From NCBI GenBank assembly GCA_011364905.1, contig RDNZ01000024.1, positions 1 to 43,269 of the forward strand: a stretch of 43,269 nt of DNA. Direction: 5' to 3'. This document shows, piece after piece, positions 32,349 to 39,960 of this stretch. Every line of letters starts with the position of its first letter. Within the stretch, counting starts at the first letter, position 1. Under the pieces are notes generated by a model that did not search any database, had not been told where the DNA came from, and worked only from the letters and a program-made list of their open reading frames with translations. Source of the stretch: Candidatus Thorarchaeota archaeon. Lineage in GTDB: Archaea > Asgardarchaeota > Thorarchaeia > Thorarchaeales > Thorarchaeaceae. The position numbers and the translations under genes are program-made.

Positions 32349-33413
32349 TCACCAGATTGTAATCATCTTTCTAATATCTTCAGCTGATTGTCCGCGCTCA
32401 ACCCCTACTGCAATCGAGCGGATGTTTCGAATCTCGTAAAACTTGAGACTAAAAAACCCAATGATTGTGCCCAGATGAAATGGGTATGCTGTCAGCTGCT
32501 GTTTTACTCTCTGAGCTAAATAGTCTTCAATTGCCAGCTCTACATCTGAGAGATCCTCGGTTTCTTCAAAGAGCCTGGCGATTCTTCCCGCAAATTCACG
32601 ATACCGTGTTGTGTCGAGCCTCGTGATAACATCCCGCCAAGTGTTCACATTCTTCAGTGATTCAGTGAATTCACGCGTTTTGGCGAATCTGATGAGGGAC
32701 TGTTCTAGAGCGTGTGACTCTAGTTGTAGTGTGACGGCTCGAAGTGCTGTAAGGGCATTCCTCAGGATTACCCTGGTCTCAAGAATGTCTAACACTCTTC
32801 GCGATTCATCACTTGAGAATTCTTTGAGCGATTCGGAAACCTTCTTGAGATACCATTCTTCAATCGCGACCTCCAAGGGGGCTGGAGAGTCGAATGATTC
32901 ATAGCTCGGAAGCTTTGTCAGAAGCGCCACCCTAAGGTCCCATTGGGGAAGGAGATCTATCAGCTTGCTTACTGAACCAGCATCAACAAGTGCTTCAAAA
33001 AGCACCTCCTGCTCAGGACTCTGCGGTACTGCAAAGCGCAGAATCTCCTCCTTGTCAAGACCAGTGTGGATACCACGAATTATCGACTTTACACTCTCAG
33101 CCATAAAGCTCTCAAGATAGGTGGTCGTGAAATTCCGAATCCTCCCAGTGAGAGTGCGCGATAAATTCGTACTTACATCGGCAAAGTCTTGGGATAGAAG
33201 GAGCGCAAGGTCCTCAGGACTAGGCTTGCTGGTTGTTGAGCCTCTACTGATAATCTGACCATAATAAGTTCCAGAGAGAATCTTGATGAAATCATCGTAA
33301 CTGCCACTAGAAAGGAGGCTCTCATAGACGCCAACTGTGAGAAATCGAGACTTCATAGCTCGTATTCTCGCATTGACAAAGCCATATTCATTCGCAGATT
33401 TGGATGACATCAT
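32349..33413 (-). CDS. atpC: A-type ATP synthase subunit C (d-like)
   Basis: The 354-residue subunit C links the central stalk to the c-ring. It begins MMSSKSANEYGFVNARIRAMKS, matching the family start (YxxVNARVRAMKS), and is helical with SFMAESVKSIIRGIHTG and a C-terminal LKFYEIRNIRSIAVGVERG segment, both family hallmarks. The frame is open to 33518, but GAGGAG lies 10 nt before ATG 33413 and a TATA-like CTTATATC at 33476-33468 puts the start of transcription near 33445. The proteolipid gene follows in the same unit, with an SD inside the 3' region. Confidence 0.93.
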   Translation of the reverse strand: MMSSKSANEYGFVNARIRAMKSRFLTVGVYESLLSSGSYDDFIKILSGTYYGQIISRGSTTSKPSPEDLALLLSQDFADVSTNLSRTLTGRIRNFTTTYLESFMAESVKSIIRGIHTGLDKEEILRFAVPQSPEQEVLFEALVDAGSVSKLIDLLPQWDLRVALLTKLPSYESFDSPAPLEVAIEEWYLKKVSESLKEFSSDESRRVLDILETRVILRNALTALRAVTLQLESHALEQSLIRFAKTREFTESLKNVNTWRDVITRLDTTRYREFAGRIARLFEETEDLSDVELAIEDYLAQRVKQQLTAYPFHLGTIIGFFSLKFYEIRNIRSIAVGVERGQSAEDIRKMITIW

Positions 33414-33467
33414 AGATTTCTTGCTCCTCACAATCTGATGAGGACTAGGGTTTGACAATGTATGCAC

Positions 33468-33476
33468 GATATAAGC
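33468..33476 (-). promoter_or_regulatory. TATA-like box for atpC-atpK
   Basis: GCTTATATC reads on the minus strand. The predicted start near 33445 gives a leader of about 32 nt and rules out the upstream start at 33518. Confidence 0.5.
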
Positions 33477-33553
33477 TTGACGAACGAGCGTCTTTACTAT
33501 GTGAGTAGAAGAATTCATATAACTAACACGCTACATCGGTCTTGTTGGTGAAA

Positions 33554-34120
33554 ATGACAGCAGATCGTGAGGATTACATCAATCTTGGAAGCCTCTTCAG
33601 AAGCTCAGCGACAATCAGTTTTGTGATACAGATTGTTGCTGTCATCATGATGATTGGGTCGTTGTCGGCCTATGCAGTAGGAGACTTGGTTCTTGAACTA
33701 AACAGCCAACTGAAGATACTGGTTCTTCTTCTAACCTGCATCTTAGCCCTGCTAATCTTCCTCGCAGCAATGAGTGTGTTCATTAGATTCTCAAGACGGA
33801 TTGGTGATGCTGTCGTTGGACCGGGCGTCGAAGAAGTGAAGATGAACACACCCAGAGTGAAGCTGGTAGTCGTGACATTCGGTCTTCTTGTTGCCCTGAT
33901 GGGGATAACTGGTGTCTATGTCTGGTATCTCCTTGACTTGTACTATCTTGCTCCATGGGCGGCGTCGCTGAACTCCGTCTCACTCAGAGTCTTTGGAATC
34001 GGGCTTGGAATGTTCTTCATTGCGTTACTTGTACAACTAATCATCGCAGCTGTTGGCAGGAGTGCAACAAAAGTCATACTCGAGGTTCTTGATGCAGACG
34101 ACTCAGAGTTTCTGGATTGA
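33554..34120 (+). CDS. Four-helix membrane protein, unknown
   Basis: Not recognised. The 188-residue protein has four predicted membrane segments (SATISFVIQIVAVIMMIGSL; ILVLLLTCILALLIFLAAM; VVVTFGLLVALMGITGVYVW; VFGIGLGMFFIALLVQLIIA) and an acidic C-terminus ending in DSEFLD. The frame opens at TTG 33542; ATG 33554 is chosen because a TATA-like CATATAAC at about 33515-33522 gives a near-leaderless start there. It lies divergent from the atpC-atpK unit and just upstream of the AtpZ-like gene on the other strand. It may be part of the ATPase neighbourhood, but no link is shown. Confidence 0.7.
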   Translation: MTADREDYINLGSLFRSSATISFVIQIVAVIMMIGSLSAYAVGDLVLELNSQLKILVLLLTCILALLIFLAAMSVFIRFSRRIGDAVVGPGVEEVKMNTPRVKLVVVTFGLLVALMGITGVYVWYLLDLYYLAPWAASLNSVSLRVFGIGLGMFFIALLVQLIIAAVGRSATKVILEVLDADDSEFLD

Positions 34121-34128
34121 AGTATCCA

Positions 34129-34482
34129 TTACTCGTCATCTGATTCATCATCGTTAGTAGAGTCTAGGTCGAAGACAACATCCTCAAGTATCTCCTCCAT
34201 GGGAGGCATGTATACTCTCGACTTCGGGATTTGAGTTTCGAGCCGATCAAAGTATCTGATGGTGGCAAACACACTATACACACCAAAGAAGAAACCAAAG
34301 AGAGCCCCAAGAAGTGCTCCCAAAATTCCCCCAGAGGGCCCTGAAATAGAGCTGCCTATAATCTGACCGACTAAGAGGAGGGCAATAACGGCACAAGGCA
34401 ATTCGGATGAAACTGCAAGCCATCGACCCATGCTTGCCATACCGTCATCCGATCTCTTTGCTCTATTATCCGACTCGTTCAT
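34129..34482 (-). CDS. AtpZ/AtpI-like two-helix membrane protein
   Basis: The 117-residue protein has a charged N-terminus, then a helical hairpin: GRWLAVSSELPCAVIALLLV and, after a GPSGG turn, GGILGALLGALFGFFFGVYS, followed by a soluble acidic C-terminal tail (EDVVFDLDSTNDDESDDE). The R-W-L-x-x-S...G...IG...GxxLGxxLG pattern is that of AtpZ/AtpI-like proteins, which in bacteria assist F-type ATPase assembly or Mg2+ supply. Placement 600 bases from the atpC-atpK unit supports, but does not prove, an ATPase role. The tail is acidic and possibly disordered. It overlaps no gene and converges on the unknown four-helix protein, 9 nt away. Confidence 0.65.
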   Translation of the reverse strand: MNESDNRAKRSDDGMASMGRWLAVSSELPCAVIALLLVGQIIGSSISGPSGGILGALLGALFGFFFGVYSVFATIRYFDRLETQIPKSRVYMPPMEEILEDVVFDLDSTNDDESDDE

Positions 34483-34594
34483 GGGTCAGGACTTATTCCT
34501 TCTGCAATATCTGTTTTGGTGTCGACTGCCACTGAGTGCAGCATGGTGAATGTTTTTGTGAGTGTTCCTCATATCCAAAGGCGAGGCAAAAACA

Positions 34595-35887
34595 TTGGAT
34601 GTTCATGTGACATACGGCGACGGAACAATTAGTCTCAAGATTCCAGAGGGGAATCTAGCAGGCATTATTAAGCCAAAACCATCAAAGACGCAATCTAATG
34701 TTCAAGCCGGGATTGAAAGCGTACTTGACAACCCTCATGGCCCACTGCTATCCGACATCTCCCAAAGCAAGAGCGTGTGTGTGTTAGTGGAGGATCATAC
34801 CCGCGATGCTCCGCACAGGGATATGATAGCAGCAGTGGTTCCTAGACTCAGAGATGCCAATCACGTCCAGTTTATTATCACCACCGGATCACACGAGGTC
34901 AACCATCCTGGCAATCTCGAAATTGTGGACATGATTAGACGCGCTGCAGGTGATGCCAAACTTGCCAGCTTTGATGTCATCATCCACGACTGCCAATCCT
35001 CTGATATGGTAGATATTGGAGTGACAAGTCGAGGGACACCAGTCATTATCGATTCCCCTGCAGTGGGGCACGATGTCTACGTGAGCCTTACTGATATGAA
35101 AGCGCATTACTTTGCAGGCTATTCAAATGTCGTGAAAAACTTCCTACCCGGTGTCTGCGCGTTTAAGACCATTGAAGCAAATCACTCCCTAGCACTAAAT
35201 CCTCGCTCAACATTTGGAATCCATCCATTCCACCCTGACAAGTCTAGGCAAGACAATCCACTAGCTCAAGACATGAAAGAAGCGATGGAAATGATTACCA
35301 AAGAGGCGAAGATATTCCTTATCGCAATTGTATCAAGTAGTGGGAAACTCGTCTGGGCGGATGCAGGACAACCGGAACCTGTGACAGCTCGTGGCATGGA
35401 AATACTTGATGAAACCTCTAGTTTCACAGTCACTCCCCAAAGTAGAATTGTTGTGTCTCCAGGCGGCTATCCACAGGATGAGAGTCTCTACCACGCTCAG
35501 AGAGCGATTGAACTCACAAAGAACGCAGTCTTAGACGATGGTCAGATACTAGTCCTTGCAGAATGCAGGGATGGCATAGCTCCTGAGTCAGCAATCGAGA
35601 ACTTCTATAACAGACTGACTGCCCCACTTGATGACGTGATCAAGTCAATCAGCGGGAAGTATCATCTCTACGAGCATAAAGCATACAAGTTTGCTGAGCT
35701 TATGAAGCGAGTATCAAGAGTCCGTCTGTACTCAAAACTGGACCAGACAACCGTTGAAGCAGCTCATCTCGAGATGGTAGATAATCCTCAGGCGGTAATT
35801 GATGAGTGGATTGAAGAGAACCCGGACGTGAAGATCCTTGTGCTGGACAAGGGAAACAAGATTGCGGTCTATGCTGACTCTTCGTAA
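34595..35887 (+). CDS. LarA-family nickel-pincer enzyme (lactate racemase-like)
   Basis: The 430-residue protein has the family opening DVHVTYGDGTISLKIPE, then VEDHTRDAPH, TTGSHEVNH, IHDCQSSDMVDIG and the cofactor-Lys region HYFAGYSNVVKNFLPG with a following NHSLALNP. In LarA the Lys of GG-x-K-x-x-P-G carries the nickel-pincer cofactor; here the Lys and PG are present but the preceding Gly pair reads N-V. The active-site His candidates in GSHE and KAHYF are kept. LarA racemises lactate and relatives act on other hydroxyacids. TTG 34595 is chosen over GTG 34562 because GAGG lies 8 nt upstream and the family N-terminus starts there. No larB, larC or larE is in view. Its 3' end overlaps the FGGY gene by 19 nt. 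Confidence 0.82.
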   Translation: MDVHVTYGDGTISLKIPEGNLAGIIKPKPSKTQSNVQAGIESVLDNPHGPLLSDISQSKSVCVLVEDHTRDAPHRDMIAAVVPRLRDANHVQFIITTGSHEVNHPGNLEIVDMIRRAAGDAKLASFDVIIHDCQSSDMVDIGVTSRGTPVIIDSPAVGHDVYVSLTDMKAHYFAGYSNVVKNFLPGVCAFKTIEANHSLALNPRSTFGIHPFHPDKSRQDNPLAQDMKEAMEMITKEAKIFLIAIVSSSGKLVWADAGQPEPVTARGMEILDETSSFTVTPQSRIVVSPGGYPQDESLYHAQRAIELTKNAVLDDGQILVLAECRDGIAPESAIENFYNRLTAPLDDVIKSISGKYHLYEHKAYKFAELMKRVSRVRLYSKLDQTTVEAAHLEMVDNPQAVIDEWIEENPDVKILVLDKGNKIAVYADSS

Positions 35888-37398
35888 TCAAGTCTAAGTC
35901 CAGATATCGCGGAATAGAGTTCCTTGAATTTCTTGTACCCCTTTTGATAGACCTCAAGGGTTTCTTTTGTCGGTTTTAGAGGAGGAAGTGTCCGGACCAT
36001 CTCTTCAGCCGCTTCCGCAACTGACTTGAAAACACCTATTCCTTTGCAGGCAAGTATTGCAGCGCCCACGGCAGTGGCCTCCTCCATTTGCGTTCTGATT
36101 ACAGGCATTCGGAGAACATCTGCTTGTATCTGCATCCATGTTTCACTTCTTGCAGCGCCTCCAGTGACACGTACCTCTTGAGATGGCAGACCAAGTTCTC
36201 GCATTACCTCTACGTTTGTCCGAATCTCATACGATACCCCCTCTAGAATCGCTCTGATTATGTGAGCACGAGTATGGCCTAGTGCGAGGCCTGCAAAGAC
36301 TCCTCTTGAATACGGATTCCAATTCGGGGCTCCTGCACCAACAAAGTGCGGAATGTGAATCACCCCCTCAGATCCTGGAGGGATCTTATCGGCCTCTTCA
36401 GTGAGAACCTCGTAGGGATCAATGCCACGATCATCAGCAATAGTTCGTTCTTCGCTACCAAGGTTGTCCCTGAACCATTTCAACGCAGAACCCGTTGTGA
36501 ACATACTTGCTTCCACAACGAATGCACCTGGAACAACATGACGGCTACATAACACCCGATGACCTGGATCAAGTCGCACAGTCTTGGAGTACGCGAGGAT
36601 GAAGGTTCCAGTTCCGGTTGTTGATTTCAGCCGTCCTTCTTTTACGACACCCACACCCAGAGCTGCGCATTGCTGATCGCCACCTCCAGCAATTATGGGA
36701 GTCCCCTCTTTCAACCCTGTTTCAGCAGCAGCCTTAGCTGTAAGTTCGCCAACCTTGGTTCCTGACTCAACTGCATCAGGGAGTTTCTCATTTGGAATTC
36801 CAAAACTATCAAGTAGTTTCTCTGACCAACCTGTCCTTCGTAAATCAAAGAGCATTGTTCTGCTGGCATTGGAGAAGTCTGTCACAAACGCTTCCGACAA
36901 CCGATAGATAAGATAGTCATGGACCAACAGGAACTTGCGGGTCTTTTCGAAGATCTCCCTCTCTTTCTGCTTAATCCAGAGAATCTTGGGTGCAGAGAAA
37001 TAGGGGTCGACTGTGAGTCCTGTGATGGAATAGACAGCGTTCTGTGTGATCTCTTTCTTTATCCATTCGCATTGTGGCACTGTTCGACGGTCCTGCCAGA
37101 CTATTGCATTCCGGAGAGGAGTCCCATTCTCTCCAACTGGGACTATTGTTTCTCGCTGATTAGTCACACTAATACTAGCAACTTTTTCTGGATCCAAGCC
37201 AGTCTTTGATAGAGCGCTTCTAATGGTTTCACAGGACTTGGTCCACCAACTCTCAGCATCTTGTTCAACCCAGGATGGGTGGGGAAAGGAGCTCAGATAC
37301 TCTGCATACGCTCGCCCCAAGACATTACCAGCGGTATCAAAGAACATTGACCGAACGCCGGTGGTACCGGCATCGATGGCAAGCACAATCTCTGTCAT
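35869..37398 (-). CDS. FGGY-family carbohydrate kinase (glycerol kinase-like)
   Basis: The 509-residue kinase opens with the ATP-binding AIDAGTTGVRSMFFD, then has the TNQRET and VWQDRRT segments, GGGDQQCAALG with TTGTGTF (the second phosphate loop) and the C-terminal GGAARSETW. FGGY enzymes phosphorylate glycerol or pentuloses at the terminal hydroxyl. NQRET and WQDRRT are typical of glycerol kinase, so glycerol is the first guess, but related sugars are possible. ATG 37398 is preferred to an earlier TTG; SD support is weak. The gene is convergent with and overlaps the LarA gene over 35869-35887. Confidence 0.85.
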   Translation of the reverse strand: MTEIVLAIDAGTTGVRSMFFDTAGNVLGRAYAEYLSSFPHPSWVEQDAESWWTKSCETIRSALSKTGLDPEKVASISVTNQRETIVPVGENGTPLRNAIVWQDRRTVPQCEWIKKEITQNAVYSITGLTVDPYFSAPKILWIKQKEREIFEKTRKFLLVHDYLIYRLSEAFVTDFSNASRTMLFDLRRTGWSEKLLDSFGIPNEKLPDAVESGTKVGELTAKAAAETGLKEGTPIIAGGGDQQCAALGVGVVKEGRLKSTTGTGTFILAYSKTVRLDPGHRVLCSRHVVPGAFVVEASMFTTGSALKWFRDNLGSEERTIADDRGIDPYEVLTEEADKIPPGSEGVIHIPHFVGAGAPNWNPYSRGVFAGLALGHTRAHIIRAILEGVSYEIRTNVEVMRELGLPSQEVRVTGGAARSETWMQIQADVLRMPVIRTQMEEATAVGAAILACKGIGVFKSVAEAAEEMVRTLPPLKPTKETLEVYQKGYKKFKELYSAISGLRLDYEESA

Positions 37399-37455
37399 CC
37401 ATCTCACTCTTGACACTGAGAGCAAGTCCTCGATAAGAAGCCTTCGAGAGCAGCA

Positions 37456-37743
37456 TCAGCGGTAGCTCAACTCTGAGTCAATGACCTCTCTAATATCTCG
37501 TCGAGGTCCTATATGCGACATCTTGAACTTGTAGTCCTTCTTTAACTGCTGCTCAAGTTTCATCGCATCACGCCGTGTTTCACATTCGGTCAAATAGACC
37601 ACATATGCAGGTTGGTGTGTTTTGAGGTATGCAGCAGAATGGGAGTTGCCTGAGAGATGTTCCTGAAATCGTCGTGCGACATCATTGGTCATGCCAGTAT
37701 AGTAAGTCCCATCCTCAGTTTCAATAATATAGACGAAATACAT
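37456..37743 (-). CDS. GIY-YIG domain protein
   Basis: The 95-residue single-domain protein has the GIY-YIG motifs: VYIIE and YYTGMT near residues 4-18, the catalytic Arg in NDVARRFQEH, and the Glu in KLEQQLKK. This is the stand-alone Uri/UPF0213-like type of possible endonuclease. Substrates of these small proteins are generally unknown. The frame extends to 37803, but ATG 37743 places the first motif at the usual N-terminal position. It is preceded by a TATA-like CCTTTATG near 37770, giving a short leader. It ends 30 nt past the FGGY start on the same strand. Confidence 0.87.
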   Translation of the reverse strand: MYFVYIIETEDGTYYTGMTNDVARRFQEHLSGNSHSAAYLKTHQPAYVVYLTECETRRDAMKLEQQLKKDYKFKMSHIGPRRDIREVIDSELSYR

Positions 37744-37884
37744 CGGAACAACTAGAAAAGACGCTCTATAGGACATAAAGGTCTTTGTGAAATAACATGT
37801 CATATGTTCGCAGTAGAAAGAAGAGAAAGGATGGAATCAGGCTAAGTTGCAAAGCCGGCTTGTATCAGGAGTAATGGGACGTTC

Positions 37885-37892
37885 ACTATATA
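37885..37892 (+). promoter_or_regulatory. TATA-like box for propeller gene
   Basis: CTATATAG lies about 45 nt before ATG 37935. The expected start, near 37915, leaves a leader of about 20 nt. No SD is evident. Confidence 0.45.
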
Positions 37893-37934
37893 GATATCAA
37901 TCAAAACAGGTACAATTCTTACTTGTGAATTTCA

Positions 37935-38888
37935 ATGCCAGGACTCATTGCTCGGAAAGTCAATGGCGATTTGAATTGGTTCCCTCTGTTTGACTATGAA
38001 AACAATCATTCGTTTTGTCCACCACCAGGAGAAGAAACAGGAACATTGGTCGGTGAAGACTGGTTTCCAGACAAGACTCTCTCAGGATACTGGACGCCCG
38101 AGCAGTCACAAGGTCAGAAGAGGAGGATTGGCGGTGGTTCATCATTCATTGTGTTGCAGGATGGAATGCTTAGGTACTTCCCCTTCAAGGACCATACATT
38201 CTTAGTCCCAGATGCTGGGAGGATTGTTGGGAAGAATTTCAGACCCACTCTTGACTACTACGTAGCTGAATGGACAAACAATGGAACATCAGACCTACTT
38301 GTAAGGGATGAAGACGGAGACCTCAGACTCCATCCTTTTGATGGCCACTCATTTATTGGTCTTGGAAAAAAAGAGAAGATTGGCCGTGGATTCACAAAGG
38401 AATTTGCTCCGGAAATTTACCCCGGTCATTGGACAAGCGAGAACAATCCAGACCTACTTGTGAGAATGGACAATGGAACTCTTGTTGTTTACCCATTTGA
38501 TGGAGAAATGATTTGCGACGGGAAGAAATTCGAAGTTGCAACGGGATTTGGCAAAGACTATTCTCTACTTTTAGTTGATGAATGGTTAAGAAATGGTAGT
38601 CCAGACATAATTGCATTACGACATGGAAGTCTAATCCTTTTTCCATATGTTTTCAACTCCTTCAAAGGGAATCCACAAGCTACAGTGGGGACAGGATTCA
38701 GTTCAGATTGGATCTATACTACAGGCCATTGGAGAGCCGCAGGTCGTCCCGATTTGGTTGTCTGTGATCCAATGAAGAGAATCAAGTTCTATCCATTTGA
38801 TGGAGGGAAAATGGTCGATTTAGGGCCAAGCGCACAGATTGAAGCCAAATGGAAGGCGACTCATTTCTGGGATTTCTATCCAGTCTGA
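37935..38888 (+). CDS. Six-repeat beta-propeller protein (tachylectin-2 / FG-GAP-like)
   Basis: This 317-residue protein is made of about six tandem repeats of 47-60 residues. Each has a core such as PDLLVRMDNGTLVVYPFDG followed by a V/I-G-x-G-F turn and a G-H-W/E-W strand; examples are TSDLLVRDEDGDLRLHPF, PDIIALRHGSLILFPY and PDLVVCDPMKRIKFYPF. The repeat is close to the PDLLaRd-DG-LwlYPg units of tachylectin-2-like and FG-GAP/VCBS propellers, so a six-bladed propeller is expected, perhaps binding sugar. No signal peptide is present, so it is cytosolic or exported by another route. ATG 37935 has a TATA-like box and no SD. The epimerase gene overlaps nothing and follows after 124 nt on the same strand. 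Confidence 0.8.
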   Translation: MPGLIARKVNGDLNWFPLFDYENNHSFCPPPGEETGTLVGEDWFPDKTLSGYWTPEQSQGQKRRIGGGSSFIVLQDGMLRYFPFKDHTFLVPDAGRIVGKNFRPTLDYYVAEWTNNGTSDLLVRDEDGDLRLHPFDGHSFIGLGKKEKIGRGFTKEFAPEIYPGHWTSENNPDLLVRMDNGTLVVYPFDGEMICDGKKFEVATGFGKDYSLLLVDEWLRNGSPDIIALRHGSLILFPYVFNSFKGNPQATVGTGFSSDWIYTTGHWRAAGRPDLVVCDPMKRIKFYPFDGGKMVDLGPSAQIEAKWKATHFWDFYPV

Positions 38889-39012
38889 TATGTCTGAAAC
38901 GGAATGTAGGTGTATTCAGGAAAAGATTCAGAAGCAGGGATCTCAAAATGGGTCACAACCACAGAGGTTAACGGAAGGATTAACAGGAAAGCACCAAATC
39001 AAGAGGATAATC

Positions 39013-39960
39013 ATGATAGGAACAGCAGTTGTGACAGGAGCTGCAGGATTCATTGGCAGCTGTCTTGTTGACCATTTATTGAGAGATGGCTTCTCCGTAA
39101 TAGGGCTGGACAATCTCAGGACTGGTACGAAGGAAAATCTGACGGAAGCCTTGAGCCACAATAACTTCAGATTCGAACAAGTGGATATATGCAGCAAGGA
39201 CATTGCAAGTGTAGTAAGAGAATCAGTCGATGTCGTTTTTCATCTCGCCGCTATTTCGTCAGTCAAATTCTCACTCGAGAATCCCGTCGAGGTCAACAAA
39301 GTGAATGTATCGGGAACACTGAATGTCCTGGAATTGGCTCGAAAGCTTGATGCTAAACGGTTTGTTTTCAGCTCTAGTGCAGCTGTATACGGTGATCCAA
39401 AACGCCTACCTGTGAAAGAAGACACGCCACTAAGCCCTTTGAGTCCGTATGCCGCCTCCAAGATTGCTGCTGAGATGTACTGCCTATCATATGGCGGATT
39501 ATACAAGATGACCCCAACCATCTTTAGATATTTCAATGCCTTCGGACCTCGACAGGAGTACTCTGAGTACAGTGGTGTGATTCCAATCTTCATCAGTCAA
39601 GCACTCCAAAGCAACGAAATCACGGTAGATGGAGATGGAAGACAGACAAGGAGTTTCATCCATGTGGATGATGTGGTAAGGGCAACATACTTGGCAAGCC
39701 AACAAGAGAACCATTTGGCATCCACCTTTAACCTATCGGGAAGCGAGTCAATTAGTGTTTTAGACCTAGCTAGGATGGTCAAGGAGCTAGTCCCTGAGTC
39801 AACTTCGAATATTGTCTTTCGTGATGCGCGTGAGGGCGATGTGAGAGACAGCATTGGGAGTATGGAGAGAACCTCCAAAGTCCTGGGATTCTCTCCAACA
39901 ATCCCATTCAAGGTGGGTCTTGACCAGACTGTATCATGGTACCGCTCTCGCACTAGGTGA
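39013..39960 (+). CDS. NAD-dependent sugar epimerase/dehydratase
   Basis: The 315-residue extended short-chain dehydrogenase has the NAD-binding TGAAGFIGS near the N-terminus, DNLRTG at the second strand end, VFHLAAISSV, the catalytic FSSSAAVYG and YAASK, then RYFNAFGPRQ and the SFIHVDDVVRA region. This is the UDP-glucose 4-epimerase/dTDP-glucose dehydratase group; GalE-like chemistry is a good guess, with the exact sugar unresolved. The open frame begins at 38839 inside the propeller gene, but ATG 39013 sits 5 codons before the first strand with GAGG 6 nt upstream. The 124-nt leader region has no ORF of its own. It converges on the UPF0182-like gene by an 8-nt overlap. Confidence 0.9.
   Translation: MIGTAVVTGAAGFIGSCLVDHLLRDGFSVIGLDNLRTGTKENLTEALSHNNFRFEQVDICSKDIASVVRESVDVVFHLAAISSVKFSLENPVEVNKVNVSGTLNVLELARKLDAKRFVFSSSAAVYGDPKRLPVKEDTPLSPLSPYAASKIAAEMYCLSYGGLYKMTPTIFRYFNAFGPRQEYSEYSGVIPIFISQALQSNEITVDGDGRQTRSFIHVDDVVRATYLASQQENHLASTFNLSGSESISVLDLARMVKELVPESTSNIVFRDAREGDVRDSIGSMERTSKVLGFSPTIPFKVGLDQTVSWYRSRTR

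Noticed and set aside
38839..39012. Upstream extension of the epimerase
   Set aside because: It overlaps the propeller gene and the dehydrogenase fold begins right after ATG 39013, which has its own SD.
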